Of a DNA stretch of 40,836 nucleotides, positions 33,558-40,836 are shown piece by piece. The DNA is taken from assembly GCA_964619885.1 (NCBI GenBank), contig CAZUGA010000041.1, forward strand, positions 1-40,836, given 5' to 3'. The DNA comes from CAZUGA01 sp964619885. GTDB lineage: Bacteria; Pseudomonadota; Gammaproteobacteria; Methylococcales; UBA1147. Under the pieces are notes generated by a model. The model ran no database searches. It worked only from the letters and a program-made list of their open reading frames with translations, and was not told the DNA's origin. The stretch's first letter is position 1. Every line of letters starts with the position of its first letter. The translations under genes and the position numbers were made by a program.

Positions 33558-36246
33558 CGTAGCTCACAGCCTCGTCGTATTCACTGTGATACAGAAACTG
33601 AAATCCGGAATTTAACGATGCGTCCAACGGCTGGTTTAAATCCCATATCGCAGTGACCTGGGTCTGTAGATGAGGCCGCACTCTGACTTGCAGATAGTCA
33701 GACAGGAACCACATCATATACAGGCCGCCACCGCCCACACCCGCTTCAATACCCTGGCCCAATGTACGCGTCATATATTTCAAAAATATCGCCGGTGTAA
33801 AAGTACCCCAGTTATCCGTCAGCATCAACCCCAATACGCCGTCTCCGATTGCAATATCTATCGTGATCTGTTCGTTTTCATCAAGCTGGCGCACCGTGCC
33901 TTTTTCGTAAAACTGTCTATTTTGTCCATCCCTGGGCGCGGCGTATAACCCATTTTCGATCATTTCATCCAGAACGACAATCAAACCGTCAACATGTTCA
34001 GGCGAAACCATTCCCTGTTCCATCAACCAGGCCTGGGTCTCCTCGATAATAAAGCCTTTTTGATCTGAATCCGTCAATTGAAATTGGCGTTGCAGCAACA
34101 GCGAAGGAACCAAATGATACAGATCATCATCCGCCGGTTCCTGGTGCTGCGTGATCAATCGCTCCCAACCCAGTTGCCGGTAGAATGGATTTTGCGCCGG
34201 CAATACCCGGCGAATACCATCCTGGGTAAAGCGCCACAACAAATCGGAAAAATCATCTTCGGCAAGAAAAATTACAAACTGTCTGGACACTTTCGGCAAT
34301 GCGTATTCCTGAGTACGATAAACAGATTCCGAAAGTTTGACTATTTCCCCGCTTTCCAGCCGCGTTGTCGACACCTGCTGCACACGGTCTGTATGATCAA
34401 CCACTAAAAGTGTCACGTCATCACTGATTGCCTCGCGTCCGCTGTGCGCCTGCAGCGCGGCCAGCACCGCCTGCTCTAAAACCACTCGATCTGCGTCAGC
34501 CTGTTCATTCAGCACGTGCTCCAGCCGTTCATAGCCGAATGCCTCACCCAGAGAAGATTCCTCTTCTACCAAGCCATCGGTATAGAGAAATAACCGGTCG
34601 CCAACGGCCATATTGAGCTGCAGCTCCGCGGCAGCATAATCAAAGTCCGGATTTTGACCCAGTGGAAAACCGAAGGACTCGAGCATAGTCCATTGCCGGG
34701 TCGCCTGGCTGAAATGATAGGGCAACACGTGTCCCGCATTGGCAATTACCATGCTGCCTTCGGCGGCATCAAAATTCAGACAAAGCATGGTCATGAGCAG
34801 CGATTCCTGCGCGGTTTCTCGTATGGTGCCATTTAACGATCGAAGGATTTCGCTCGGTTGCACCACGCCACGGTTGATCAGCGGCGAAACGCCCGCTTTA
34901 GCTGCGCTGACCATTGTCCCGGCCGCGACGCCGTGACCACTCACATCGCCAATCAACAACACGACATTTGATTCGCCAACCTTATAGTAATCGTAGTAAT
35001 CCCCTCCAACCTCACTGGAGGTCACCATCAATGTTTGACCCTGTAAACCCGGTAATTCAAATTCAGCTTCCGGTAACAAGACTTTCTGTAAAACCGCCGC
35101 TAACTGGATTTCATCCTGTAATCTCAAATTCAGGTCGCCCAGCTCGGATAACGCGTTTTGTAAGCGCTCGTCCGCAAGTTTCCGTTCGGTAATATCGATT
35201 CCTGTCGCCAGAAACAATATGGGTTGGTCATCAAGCGGGTCGCGTACCACGGCGGTATGCCAGATAATACTCAATTGTTCGTCGCTGCGTATATTCAGCA
35301 GCGTCTCAAGCTCTTTTTGCTGATCACTCCGGCCACTGAACAATTCCGAAAATACTTGTTCCATGCGTTCACGGTCATCACCGATCAAAAACCCATCGAA
35401 AAAATTCGTGCCGATCAGCTCTTTCTCCAGCCATCCGGTGCTTTCTTCCGCGAAGGCGTTGAATAACACGATTCGAGCATTCGAGTCGATGGCGATAATT
35501 AAGGCCTGCGCTGTATTCAGAATATTGTCGGTAAAATCTTTCTCTTCACGCAGCTTGCCCATACTGTCGTTTAATTTCTCAACCATCGGACGAAGAATGA
35601 TGCTGCCGACCAGCAATAAACTTGCGATAGTCAAGACATACATGAAGGTTTGCAGGTCCTGAGTACGCCTGAAACGGTAATTCGTTTCATTCTGGTACAG
35701 CGTTACCGCATAATCCAAACTTTCCCCCAGCCGACGCCGAGCATCTGAAAGCACATAAGCCACATGGGAATTATGCAGCGATATGTTTTTATTTTGCTCA
35801 GACAGAACGCCCTTCGCCTCCCTGATATATACCTTAGCCTGTTTATCCAGTTCGTGAGGACGCTCGTAATACAACCTTTCGAGATCTAATGTTAAACTGC
35901 CCTGACGCCGGATGAAGCGCGCACCTTGTGGAATAAATTTATCTCCGGCCGAGAGCGACTGGTGCATGTCTTCGAAGCGGCCAACGTAATCCAACAGCCG
36001 CGCACGTATCTGCCGCTGATGTTTTAGATTTGTCTCATCCATTAGCTCTCGCACGGCCACCGCGATACTTTCAACATACCAGGCCTGGCGGGTACTGAAT
36101 TGGAGTTGGATAGAATCGCCTTCCTGATCTCTGATATCCGAAATAATAATAAGATAAGCCCCGGTCGTTATCACCGCGACAACGGCAAGTACTGTAATCC
36201 ACTGGTCCCGAAGATAGGAAAACAGTTCCTGGATACGTAAATTCAT
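33547..36246 (-). CDS. membrane sensor with PAS, SpoIIE phosphatase and HATPase-like domains
   Basis: This 899-residue protein has TM1 (about 16-36), a helical extracytoplasmic sensor of about 160 residues, TM2 (about 201-220), PAS (about 235-355), a PP2C/SpoIIE phosphatase (about 375-618), and a C-terminal GHKL-like region (about 640-875). Phosphatase metal residues are in VGGDYYDYY (D416), IGDVSGHG (D434), LYTDGLVE (D557) and SDDVTLL. The last region has an N-box-like LDEMIENG (N765), DNWGTF (D811) and GVGGGGLYM, matching the three ATP-site motifs of RsbW/SpoIIAB-type kinases, though divergent. Such phosphatases act on phospho-STAS proteins, and one is encoded next, overlapping by 11 bases. 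AGGGTGA lies upstream of the ATG. Confidence 0.92.
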   Translation of the reverse strand: MNLRIQELFSYLRDQWITVLAVVAVITTGAYLIIISDIRDQEGDSIQLQFSTRQAWYVESIAVAVRELMDETNLKHQRQIRARLLDYVGRFEDMHQSLSAGDKFIPQGARFIRRQGSLTLDLERLYYERPHELDKQAKVYIREAKGVLSEQNKNISLHNSHVAYVLSDARRRLGESLDYAVTLYQNETNYRFRRTQDLQTFMYVLTIASLLLVGSIILRPMVEKLNDSMGKLREEKDFTDNILNTAQALIIAIDSNARIVLFNAFAEESTGWLEKELIGTNFFDGFLIGDDRERMEQVFSELFSGRSDQQKELETLLNIRSDEQLSIIWHTAVVRDPLDDQPILFLATGIDITERKLADERLQNALSELGDLNLRLQDEIQLAAVLQKVLLPEAEFELPGLQGQTLMVTSSEVGGDYYDYYKVGESNVVLLIGDVSGHGVAAGTMVSAAKAGVSPLINRGVVQPSEILRSLNGTIRETAQESLLMTMLCLNFDAAEGSMVIANAGHVLPYHFSQATRQWTMLESFGFPLGQNPDFDYAAAELQLNMAVGDRLFLYTDGLVEEESSLGEAFGYERLEHVLNEQADADRVVLEQAVLAALQAHSGREAISDDVTLLVVDHTDRVQQVSTTRLESGEIVKLSESVYRTQEYALPKVSRQFVIFLAEDDFSDLLWRFTQDGIRRVLPAQNPFYRQLGWERLITQHQEPADDDLYHLVPSLLLQRQFQLTDSDQKGFIIEETQAWLMEQGMVSPEHVDGLIVVLDEMIENGLYAAPRDGQNRQFYEKGTVRQLDENEQITIDIAIGDGVLGLMLTDNWGTFTPAIFLKYMTRTLGQGIEAGVGGGGLYMMWFLSDYLQVRVRPHLQTQVTAIWDLNQPLDASLNSGFQFLYHSEYDEAVSYDDQ

Positions 36247-36362
36247 CGATTTTTCACCCTAGACTCAAATTTTCATATTATTGTTATTGGCTAACTCGCA
36301 AAAAACGGTATTGAACGAGCCCGGATTTCTCACAAGCATTTGTAAAGCACGCACTAACCCTG

Positions 36363-36977
36363 CTACTCCGCCGACACCGAGGCCGGACACGTAATTTTCC
36401 GGGAACCAACCATATCATGCATCATCGAATCAAGCTTCATCTGGCGTATCCGAGTCACAATGCCGGCACGTACTCCGACGCTTTCCAGCCCCTCTTCGGT
36501 TATAAACTCCTGTAGTTCCGTATAGCACTCAATGATTAACGCGGTCGTAATACCGGTAATCCGCAGAAACGCGCTGAATACCCGCATTGCCTTTTCAACG
36601 TCATAGGTTTGCTGACATTTAAGCAATACCGCTTGTTGCAATCGGTTCATCATACCCACGACATGAATATTTCTGACATTGCGCTTCATGTGCACTAATG
36701 CGATAACCCATTGGTATTCCCAAAATTCCAAATCATCATAGCCGGATAAAATATCGAATATCCAAGCGGTCAGCGTTTTCTCTAACATTGGCCGCTCGCC
36801 TTCCTGGAATACCGCCCGAGTTTCGTCACAAGCGTATAATGTATCAAAAAATTCCGCGACAATATCCGGTATCCATTCGACAATCTGTTCCATTTCCTCC
36901 AGCAGCAAATCACGATCGCTTTGATCAAAGTTGACCAATTTTGAAATCACTTCTGAATGCTGGCCAATATCTTTCAT
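36363..36977 (-). CDS. stand-alone protoglobin
   Basis: This 204-residue all-helical protein matches the protoglobin/globin-sensor fold. VIALVHMKRNVRNIHVVG carries a His at 96, the likely proximal haem ligand (F8), with a second His at 105. Helical segments before it contain the aromatic pairs expected of the haem pocket (FFDTLY, FWEYQW). No output domain is attached, unlike most globin-coupled sensors. AAAGGAG 7 bases before the ATG is a strong ribosome site. It lies 116 bases upstream of the sensor-phosphatase. Haem binding and O2/NO/CO sensing are inferred from the fold; a partner must carry any signal. Confidence 0.82.
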   Translation of the reverse strand: MKDIGQHSEVISKLVNFDQSDRDLLLEEMEQIVEWIPDIVAEFFDTLYACDETRAVFQEGERPMLEKTLTAWIFDILSGYDDLEFWEYQWVIALVHMKRNVRNIHVVGMMNRLQQAVLLKCQQTYDVEKAMRVFSAFLRITGITTALIIECYTELQEFITEEGLESVGVRAGIVTRIRQMKLDSMMHDMVGSRKITCPASVSAE

Positions 36978-37107
36978 TAATTACTCCTTTCGCCGGGTCC
37001 ACGGATTCAAATTTAATTAATCGGCATAATGCCCATTGTACTGAGACCATACAACTGAAACGAAACCCGCCAGGCAGAATTCACCCGGATAAAGCGAGTA
37101 AGCTGCC

Positions 37108-37305
37108 CTAGAGAATAGCACTCGCTGCGAGTTGTATAGATCTACGCTCTGTCTGCGGATTCACCACGCAAAGCGCCAATTCACCGCGGTGGGTATCCGA
37201 TTCGTAATCGAACGCCGCCGATTCATCACTGAGTGCCCTCCGATGGTCGACGTATTGATCCGCCAAGCTAACAAGTTCGGCTATTTGAGATTCATACCAA
37301 TACAT
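37108..37305 (-). CDS. small hypothetical protein in the sensor block
   Basis: This 65-residue protein starts MYWYESQIAELVSLADQYVD and is acidic in its first half, then ends in ELALCVVNPQTERRSIQLAA, which reads like a short beta-strand pair. No membrane segment or known motif. TGGGGT about 8 bases before the ATG is a usable ribosome site. It lies in the same direction as its neighbours, 113 bases after the Roadblock gene. It may be a partner of one of these. The presence of a site and the context favour a real gene, but size limits confidence. Confidence 0.5.
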   Translation of the reverse strand: MYWYESQIAELVSLADQYVDHRRALSDESAAFDYESDTHRGELALCVVNPQTERRSIQLAASAIL

Positions 37306-37418
37306 CGCTTAACCCCACAAAACTCGAAACGCGCAGTATTCCTCCTCTCGCCAGTTCATTAAGCTATCCACACCAACACAGCAGTGCGAACATAAAATAG
37401 CCACAATTTAAATTCCCT

Positions 37419-37832
37419 TTAAAATAATTGATTTAACGCAGGTATAGTTTCTTTGATTTCGTAACGTACCGCGCCCAACAAGGCGTCTTCATCTGTAAAC
37501 AAGGAGAGCACAAAACTTTGCTTGAGCGGTGCCATCATGAGGTATCCATTTGCATTCTCACTAATAACGATTTTCACCAAACCCTGATTCGCGTATTCTG
37601 ACGCCCGTGTTGCAGCGCCGAAAACAATCTGGACGGATGCGCCCAAAGCATCCGTATCGACATCAAATTCACGCCGTATCGATGTTACCAAACCATCCTT
37701 ATCTACTACTGCGGCGGCGGTCACGCCTTTAAGGCTCGTCAAACTTCGAAGAATAGCGTCTACCGCCTCGTTGCGTGCTCCGCGTTGTTCTTCTGAAACC
37801 ACTTCGGGTAATATTTTTTCTGAATTTTCCAT
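37419..37832 (-). CDS. Roadblock/LC7 domain protein
   Basis: This 137-residue protein is a single Roadblock/LC7 (MglB-like) domain. An N-terminal helix (AVDAILRSLTSLKGV) leads into AAAVVDKDGLVTS. GASVQIVFGAATRAS is the long central helix, and KIVISENANGYLMMAPLKQ gives the two last strands. In bacteria such proteins usually form dimers that regulate small Ras-like GTPases (MglA), as in polarity and gliding. No MglA-like GTPase is in this window. It could instead be a scaffold for the nearby phosphatase or ATPase. The ribosome site (GAG) is weak. Confidence 0.88.
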   Translation of the reverse strand: MENSEKILPEVVSEEQRGARNEAVDAILRSLTSLKGVTAAAVVDKDGLVTSIRREFDVDTDALGASVQIVFGAATRASEYANQGLVKIVISENANGYLMMAPLKQSFVLSLFTDEDALLGAVRYEIKETIPALNQLF

Positions 37833-37992
37833 ACGTTGTCACTCTAAAATTAATTTAATTAATGTAGCCACTTAAACCTACCTGTCGTGCGATTTTTGCT
37901 ATCCTGGCTCGATCAAAGACATGTAGCAATACCATTTTCGTAACATTGTTTATATTGAGTACTCACAATTTTTTTGTTACACAACTAACAAC

Positions 37993-38026
37993 AACCCGCC
38001 GGTTAAGTAATCTGTCCGCACGGGTT
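37993..38026. terminator. possible terminator next to the OmpA-like gene
   Basis: AACCCG (37993-37998) pairs with CGGGTT (38021-38026) across 22 bases, directly at the 3' end of the OmpA-like gene. On the plus strand it is followed by TTAT; on the minus strand by GTTGTTGTTAG. Six pairs and a long loop make this weak. If real, it would split the block into two transcripts. Confidence 0.3.
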
Positions 38027-38716
38027 TTATTTGGATGCTATAGGTTTTTTCTTTCCGACACTGATCACTTCGATTCGGTCCGCAGCAAGTCCCTGCTTTA
38101 CTAACAAATCTTTTACAAATATGGCCCGTAACCGGGCCACTGCATGATTACCTAAAAACGGTCCGGTACTACAGGTATGCCCCACAATCCGAATCGTATG
38201 CGGGCAACTTTCGGCAAGAGCATTTCGTTCTTGGCGCGCGGACTTTGACAGGTCTTTAGTTACAGTTTTGTTAAAACCGAAAGGTAGAATAAACTCACTA
38301 ACTACGGATACAACGCTCGGCGTAACACCGCCGATAGCCGTCGATATTATTGTCTGAGCTACTTTTTCGGCATTAGAGGGGACATCTTCCGACAAAGTCC
38401 CAACCATCTGTGCTGATCCTGGCTCGAATACTGCTTCGTTTCTTGTTTCCGCCGCTACTTGAAGCGCTGCCTCAACAGCAGGCTGTTTGACATCCAAGCT
38501 ATTTTGATTTTCGATCGGTCCGAGCCCCGCAGATGAATCTGAATCCAGCGTAACTAAGGGCTTCAAGCTCGCCTCCTCATGCCGCGCCCCAGATTCAGAA
38601 ACACCAACAGATTCGTTGGCTCCTGGATACCCCGATACAAGATCTGGATTCGGTCTATCGATGATGGGATCAATATCACGCCCTTTGGGTTCGTTTAGTG
38701 ATTCAGCAGGACTCAT
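38027..38716 (-). CDS. OmpA-like domain protein lacking its own membrane anchor
   Basis: This 229-residue protein has an unstructured acidic N-terminal half (about 1-110) and an OmpA-like C-terminal domain (about 140-227): SEFILPFGFNKT, HTIRIVGHTCSTGPF, AVARLRAIFVKDLL and DRIEVISVGKKKP. OmpA-like domains bind peptidoglycan through an Asp (GHTD) and an Arg (RA). Here the Arg is kept (R197) but Asp is replaced by Cys 182, so glycan binding is doubtful. There is no signal peptide. Its ATG overlaps the preceding stop as ATGA, and that preceding gene ends just after a TM helix. The two products may act as one TM-plus-OmpA protein, or a frameshift may join them. Confidence 0.8.
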   Translation of the reverse strand: MSPAESLNEPKGRDIDPIIDRPNPDLVSGYPGANESVGVSESGARHEEASLKPLVTLDSDSSAGLGPIENQNSLDVKQPAVEAALQVAAETRNEAVFEPGSAQMVGTLSEDVPSNAEKVAQTIISTAIGGVTPSVVSVVSEFILPFGFNKTVTKDLSKSARQERNALAESCPHTIRIVGHTCSTGPFLGNHAVARLRAIFVKDLLVKQGLAADRIEVISVGKKKPIASK

Positions 38717-38985
38717 AGTCGAAGCTGATGCCGTTTTACATCAGACCCGCCAATACGGACGACCACAAAACCCACCAAACCGATTAAGCCGACGGCTAGT
38801 ATGACAGCTATGCCACGTGCACGGGTGTTGGGCTTAGCGGCATTGTTGGCCCTATCTTTGCCTTTTAACTTTGCCGTATTGGACGATGCGTGAAGCACAG
38901 TTCTATTCTTGACTGCGGTCTGATCGAAACCGTTGTCGGATATTTCATCCGATCCGTTAGAATCCAGTGCGTACGACTGCTTCAT
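38713..38985 (-). CDS. small single-TM protein upstream of the OmpA-like gene
   Basis: This 90-residue protein is polar and charged until a single TM helix at about 58-77 (GIAVILAVGLIGLVGFVVV), with only about 12 residues after it. The cytoplasmic part faces inward by the positive-inside rule (KPNTRAR before the helix). The ATG at 38985 overlaps the preceding stop as ATGA and has AAAGGA 6 bases upstream, so I reject the longer in-frame start at 39003. The stop overlaps the OmpA-like start in the same way. A -1 shift at GTAAAAC (about 38739) would fuse the frames into one TM-OmpA protein. Confidence 0.68.
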   Translation of the reverse strand: MKQSYALDSNGSDEISDNGFDQTAVKNRTVLHASSNTAKLKGKDRANNAAKPNTRARGIAVILAVGLIGLVGFVVVRIGGSDVKRHQLRL

Positions 38986-40796
38986 GGCAAATCCTTTGCG
39001 CATCTGAATCCGACATACAGGTAGCGGTTCATCTGTAGGAGCATAGTCCTCGCAATTGCACCATTAACCGTACAGTCGTGACAGAATGACCCGCCATAAA
39101 CCCGGGCATATCCAGATTCCAGATCAGTCTGTTCACTGTCTTCATCGGCCCATTCCCAGACATTTCCAACCAGATCCAAGCAACCATCCAGGGAACTGCC
39201 TGAAGGATGAAAATCGACCGGAACTGTCTTATTTAACGCAGTTTCTGGGCTATTACAGCGCATATACTGCCAATTGTCGCCCCATGGAAATTTACGATTA
39301 CCGGGGCGTCTCGCGGCAGCTTCCCATTCGATCGCGCTAGGTAACCGCTTGCCGGCCCATTGCGCAAATCGACATGCCTCCTTAAACGAGACGCCCACGG
39401 CTGGATGGTTTATTAATTTATCCGGCGGTTTGTTCTTCCACCAATGATCGGGAGGAGCGCTGCCCGTCGCTTCAATATATCGGGCATAGGTTTTATTGGT
39501 CAACGGCGTCTTATCCATGAGAAAACTGCCAACCGTAATCTCCTCTGCGCTATAAGCCGACCGAAAAGTAACATCGGGCACAATAACCATGGTATCCAGA
39601 TCATCAGACCCGGGCGCACCGGCCTCTATGTCGAGTTCTTTTTCATAATCGGCCGCTCTTCTACGCAATCTTAAATTGGCCGATCCGTTAACAGCGGACC
39701 TGGCGTCCGCAGCGCCGTTCAAACCCAAAATCCTTTGTCCTGGAATTTCTGTTAATGTATGGTCATGTACTTGGTAATTTGAGGGACTACATGACAACGC
39801 TTTAATTTGCAGAGCGTTTTCTTGCTGAATATAATCTGGATTTGAAAAGAATTTCTCATGCAGCGGCTGCCAGACTCGTTTAATCTTACGGCTTACGCCA
39901 GTTACCCACATTTCAGCGCCATCTGTCAGTCGCGTAATTCCCCGTGTTAACAGGTTCTCCTCTGCAGCGGACGGAGAAAGAACATAGACAGCTAGCTTTA
40001 CAATTCGAGGTGTTACCAACGATTCAGAATATTCCTGAGTAAGCTGTAACGAATAGTCACAAATCATGTTTATCGATTTCGGTACACCTTGAGTATATCG
40101 ATATACGGTCGTTTCCGCGGCCGATGTAAAAATTGGATCTACCGCACCCCCAGTTGTCAATCGATGCCTGATGTAGGCAATGGTATCCCTTTTATTCATT
40201 GCCGCCAATTCACAACGAATTACATTTTCTTGTGAACGCGAGCGAAATCCGATCGTTTCGAGAGATTCGACCAATTCGGGCTGCCCCGCAAAAACGATAT
40301 GAAGTTTCGTCGTTTTCGGATTATCGAATTCCATCAAACCCCGTAAGTGTTGAAACAAATCATAACCAATATTTTGCGCCTCATCCATGATGATGATTGT
40401 TCGTTCGCCCCGGGCGTCGGCGGCACTGAGAAATGCCCGTAGTGGCTCAAGTATCACATTTTCGTCAAGACAGGGTGTCGGGTAATCGATATGCAAAGCG
40501 TCACAAATCGCCGCTAATACTTCACCGGCCGCATGCAACGGATTAACGATTACTGCTGCGAGGTGACATAGCGGCAACTTGTCGACAAGATAATGACAAA
40601 GCGTCGTTTTGCCGGTACCCGCTTCACCGGTAACAATAGCAATCGCTTTGCCTCTTCGGAATCCGTCTGCTATTTGCGAAAGTACCGTTCGAAAAGCGGC
40701 GGCCTTGAAAATAAAGCGAGGGTCCGCTAGCTTAGCGAATGTGGCTTCATCAAGACCAAAAAATGCATAATGCGTTGACGTCAGAGCCTCTTGCAA
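38982..40796 (-). CDS. ExeA-like AAA+ ATPase fused to an FGE-sulfatase domain
   Basis: This 604-residue fusion protein begins HYAFFGLDEATF and resembles the N-terminus of ExeA/GspA ATPases. Walker A is GEAGTGKTT (57-65) and Walker B IIIMDEAQN (134-142); AGQPEL and TQGVPKSINMICD are sensor-type motifs of this subfamily. After a linker (about 285-415) comes a formylglycine-generating-enzyme-like domain (about 420-602): NHPAVGVSFKEACRFAQWAG, RLPSAIEWEAAARR, FPWGDNW, LVGNVWEWADE, YGGSFCHDC and YVGFRCAK. The Cys pair (572, 575) is spaced differently from the catalytic pair in SUMF1, so enzyme activity is doubtful. No TM is seen. The start is TTG at 40796; an in-frame stop at 40809-40811 shows the gene is complete. 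Confidence 0.9.
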   Translation of the reverse strand: MQEALTSTHYAFFGLDEATFAKLADPRFIFKAAAFRTVLSQIADGFRRGKAIAIVTGEAGTGKTTLCHYLVDKLPLCHLAAVIVNPLHAAGEVLAAICDALHIDYPTPCLDENVILEPLRAFLSAADARGERTIIIMDEAQNIGYDLFQHLRGLMEFDNPKTTKLHIVFAGQPELVESLETIGFRSRSQENVIRCELAAMNKRDTIAYIRHRLTTGGAVDPIFTSAAETTVYRYTQGVPKSINMICDYSLQLTQEYSESLVTPRIVKLAVYVLSPSAAEENLLTRGITRLTDGAEMWVTGVSRKIKRVWQPLHEKFFSNPDYIQQENALQIKALSCSPSNYQVHDHTLTEIPGQRILGLNGAADARSAVNGSANLRLRRRAADYEKELDIEAGAPGSDDLDTMVIVPDVTFRSAYSAEEITVGSFLMDKTPLTNKTYARYIEATGSAPPDHWWKNKPPDKLINHPAVGVSFKEACRFAQWAGKRLPSAIEWEAAARRPGNRKFPWGDNWQYMRCNSPETALNKTVPVDFHPSGSSLDGCLDLVGNVWEWADEDSEQTDLESGYARVYGGSFCHDCTVNGAIARTMLLQMNRYLYVGFRCAKDLP

Positions 40797-40836
40797 AACA
40801 CTCGGCTTTCAAGTGAGCGCAAATAAAAATAAGACG
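40797..40836. other. upstream edge of the minus-strand block
   Basis: Only 40 bases remain. They hold the in-frame stop upstream of the ATPase gene and no clear ribosome site. Whether the block continues beyond the window cannot be judged. Confidence 0.4.

Noticed and set aside
37312..37362. Minus-strand 16-codon frame ahead of the 65-residue gene, with an internal GGAGGAA
   Set aside because: It could be a leader peptide, but it is very short, lacks repeats or regulatory codons, and has no attenuator hairpin.
1..40836. CRISPR arrays, tRNA and rRNA genes
   Set aside because: I saw no evenly spaced repeats and no clover-leaf or rRNA-like segments when reading the window; a covariance search was not possible.

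Overview
The window looks like chromosomal DNA of a gammaproteobacterium. The evidence is a complete Na+-translocating NADH:quinone reductase operon (nqrABCDEF-apbE-nqrM), a 180-kDa-class NAD glutamate dehydrogenase, exonuclease I, a REP-associated tyrosine transposase, SPOR and OmpA-type envelope proteins, and what look like gene-cassette recombination sites (attC). I cannot name a genus from the sequence alone.

Layout. (1) 1-2560: accessory DNA resembling an integron cassette array. There is an attC-like site at the left edge, a cassette ORF, a gene-poor stretch, a RAYT transposase framed by a 12-bp inverted repeat, a second attC-like site and a NYN-domain nuclease-like gene. (2) 2687-6806: small envelope and membrane genes: a mini ion channel, a two-TM protein, a TlpA-like thioredoxin, a secreted trypsin-like protease, and a repeat protein with a peptidoglycan-binding tail. 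(3) 6807-8093: mostly non-coding, but with three back-to-back stem-loops ahead of a possible 38-residue membrane peptide. (4) 8094-25850: housekeeping genes on the + strand: SPOR protein, gdhB, the nqr operon with its two maturation factors, a CBS-pair protein, sbcB and a PP2C phosphatase. nqrM (58 aa) was found by reading the sequence. (5) 26284-31248: a 1654-residue phosphorelay protein that ends in GGDEF-EAL. (6) 31267-32340: decayed DNA with a frameshifted SapC-family fragment, the tail of an IS1634-type transposase, a short duplicated sequence and hairpins. (7) 32358-40796: a block of eight genes, all on the minus strand.

The last block is the best candidate for a poorly described system. 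In transcription order it encodes an ExeA-like AAA+ ATPase fused to a formylglycine-generating-enzyme-like (FGE) domain; a single-TM protein and an OmpA-like protein joined by ATGA overlaps; a Roadblock/LC7 protein; a 65-residue unknown; a stand-alone protoglobin; a membrane sensor with PAS, SpoIIE-type phosphatase and a C-terminal HATPase-like domain; and a STAS domain fused to a PhnD-like ligand-binding domain. The last two genes overlap by 11 nt and together carry the phosphatase, putative kinase and STAS parts of a partner-switching circuit. My inference is that haem/gas (protoglobin), membrane and small-ligand (PhnD-like) inputs converge on a phospho-switch. No sigma factor is visible, so the output is unknown.

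The nqr operon is self-contained. NqrA-F form the pump, ApbE attaches FMN to the threonines of NqrB and NqrC (both motifs are visible), and NqrM assists iron-centre maturation. gdhB upstream would supply 2-oxoglutarate and NADH from glutamate, which fits NADH oxidation by NQR, but a shared transcript is not implied because about 410 bases lie between them.
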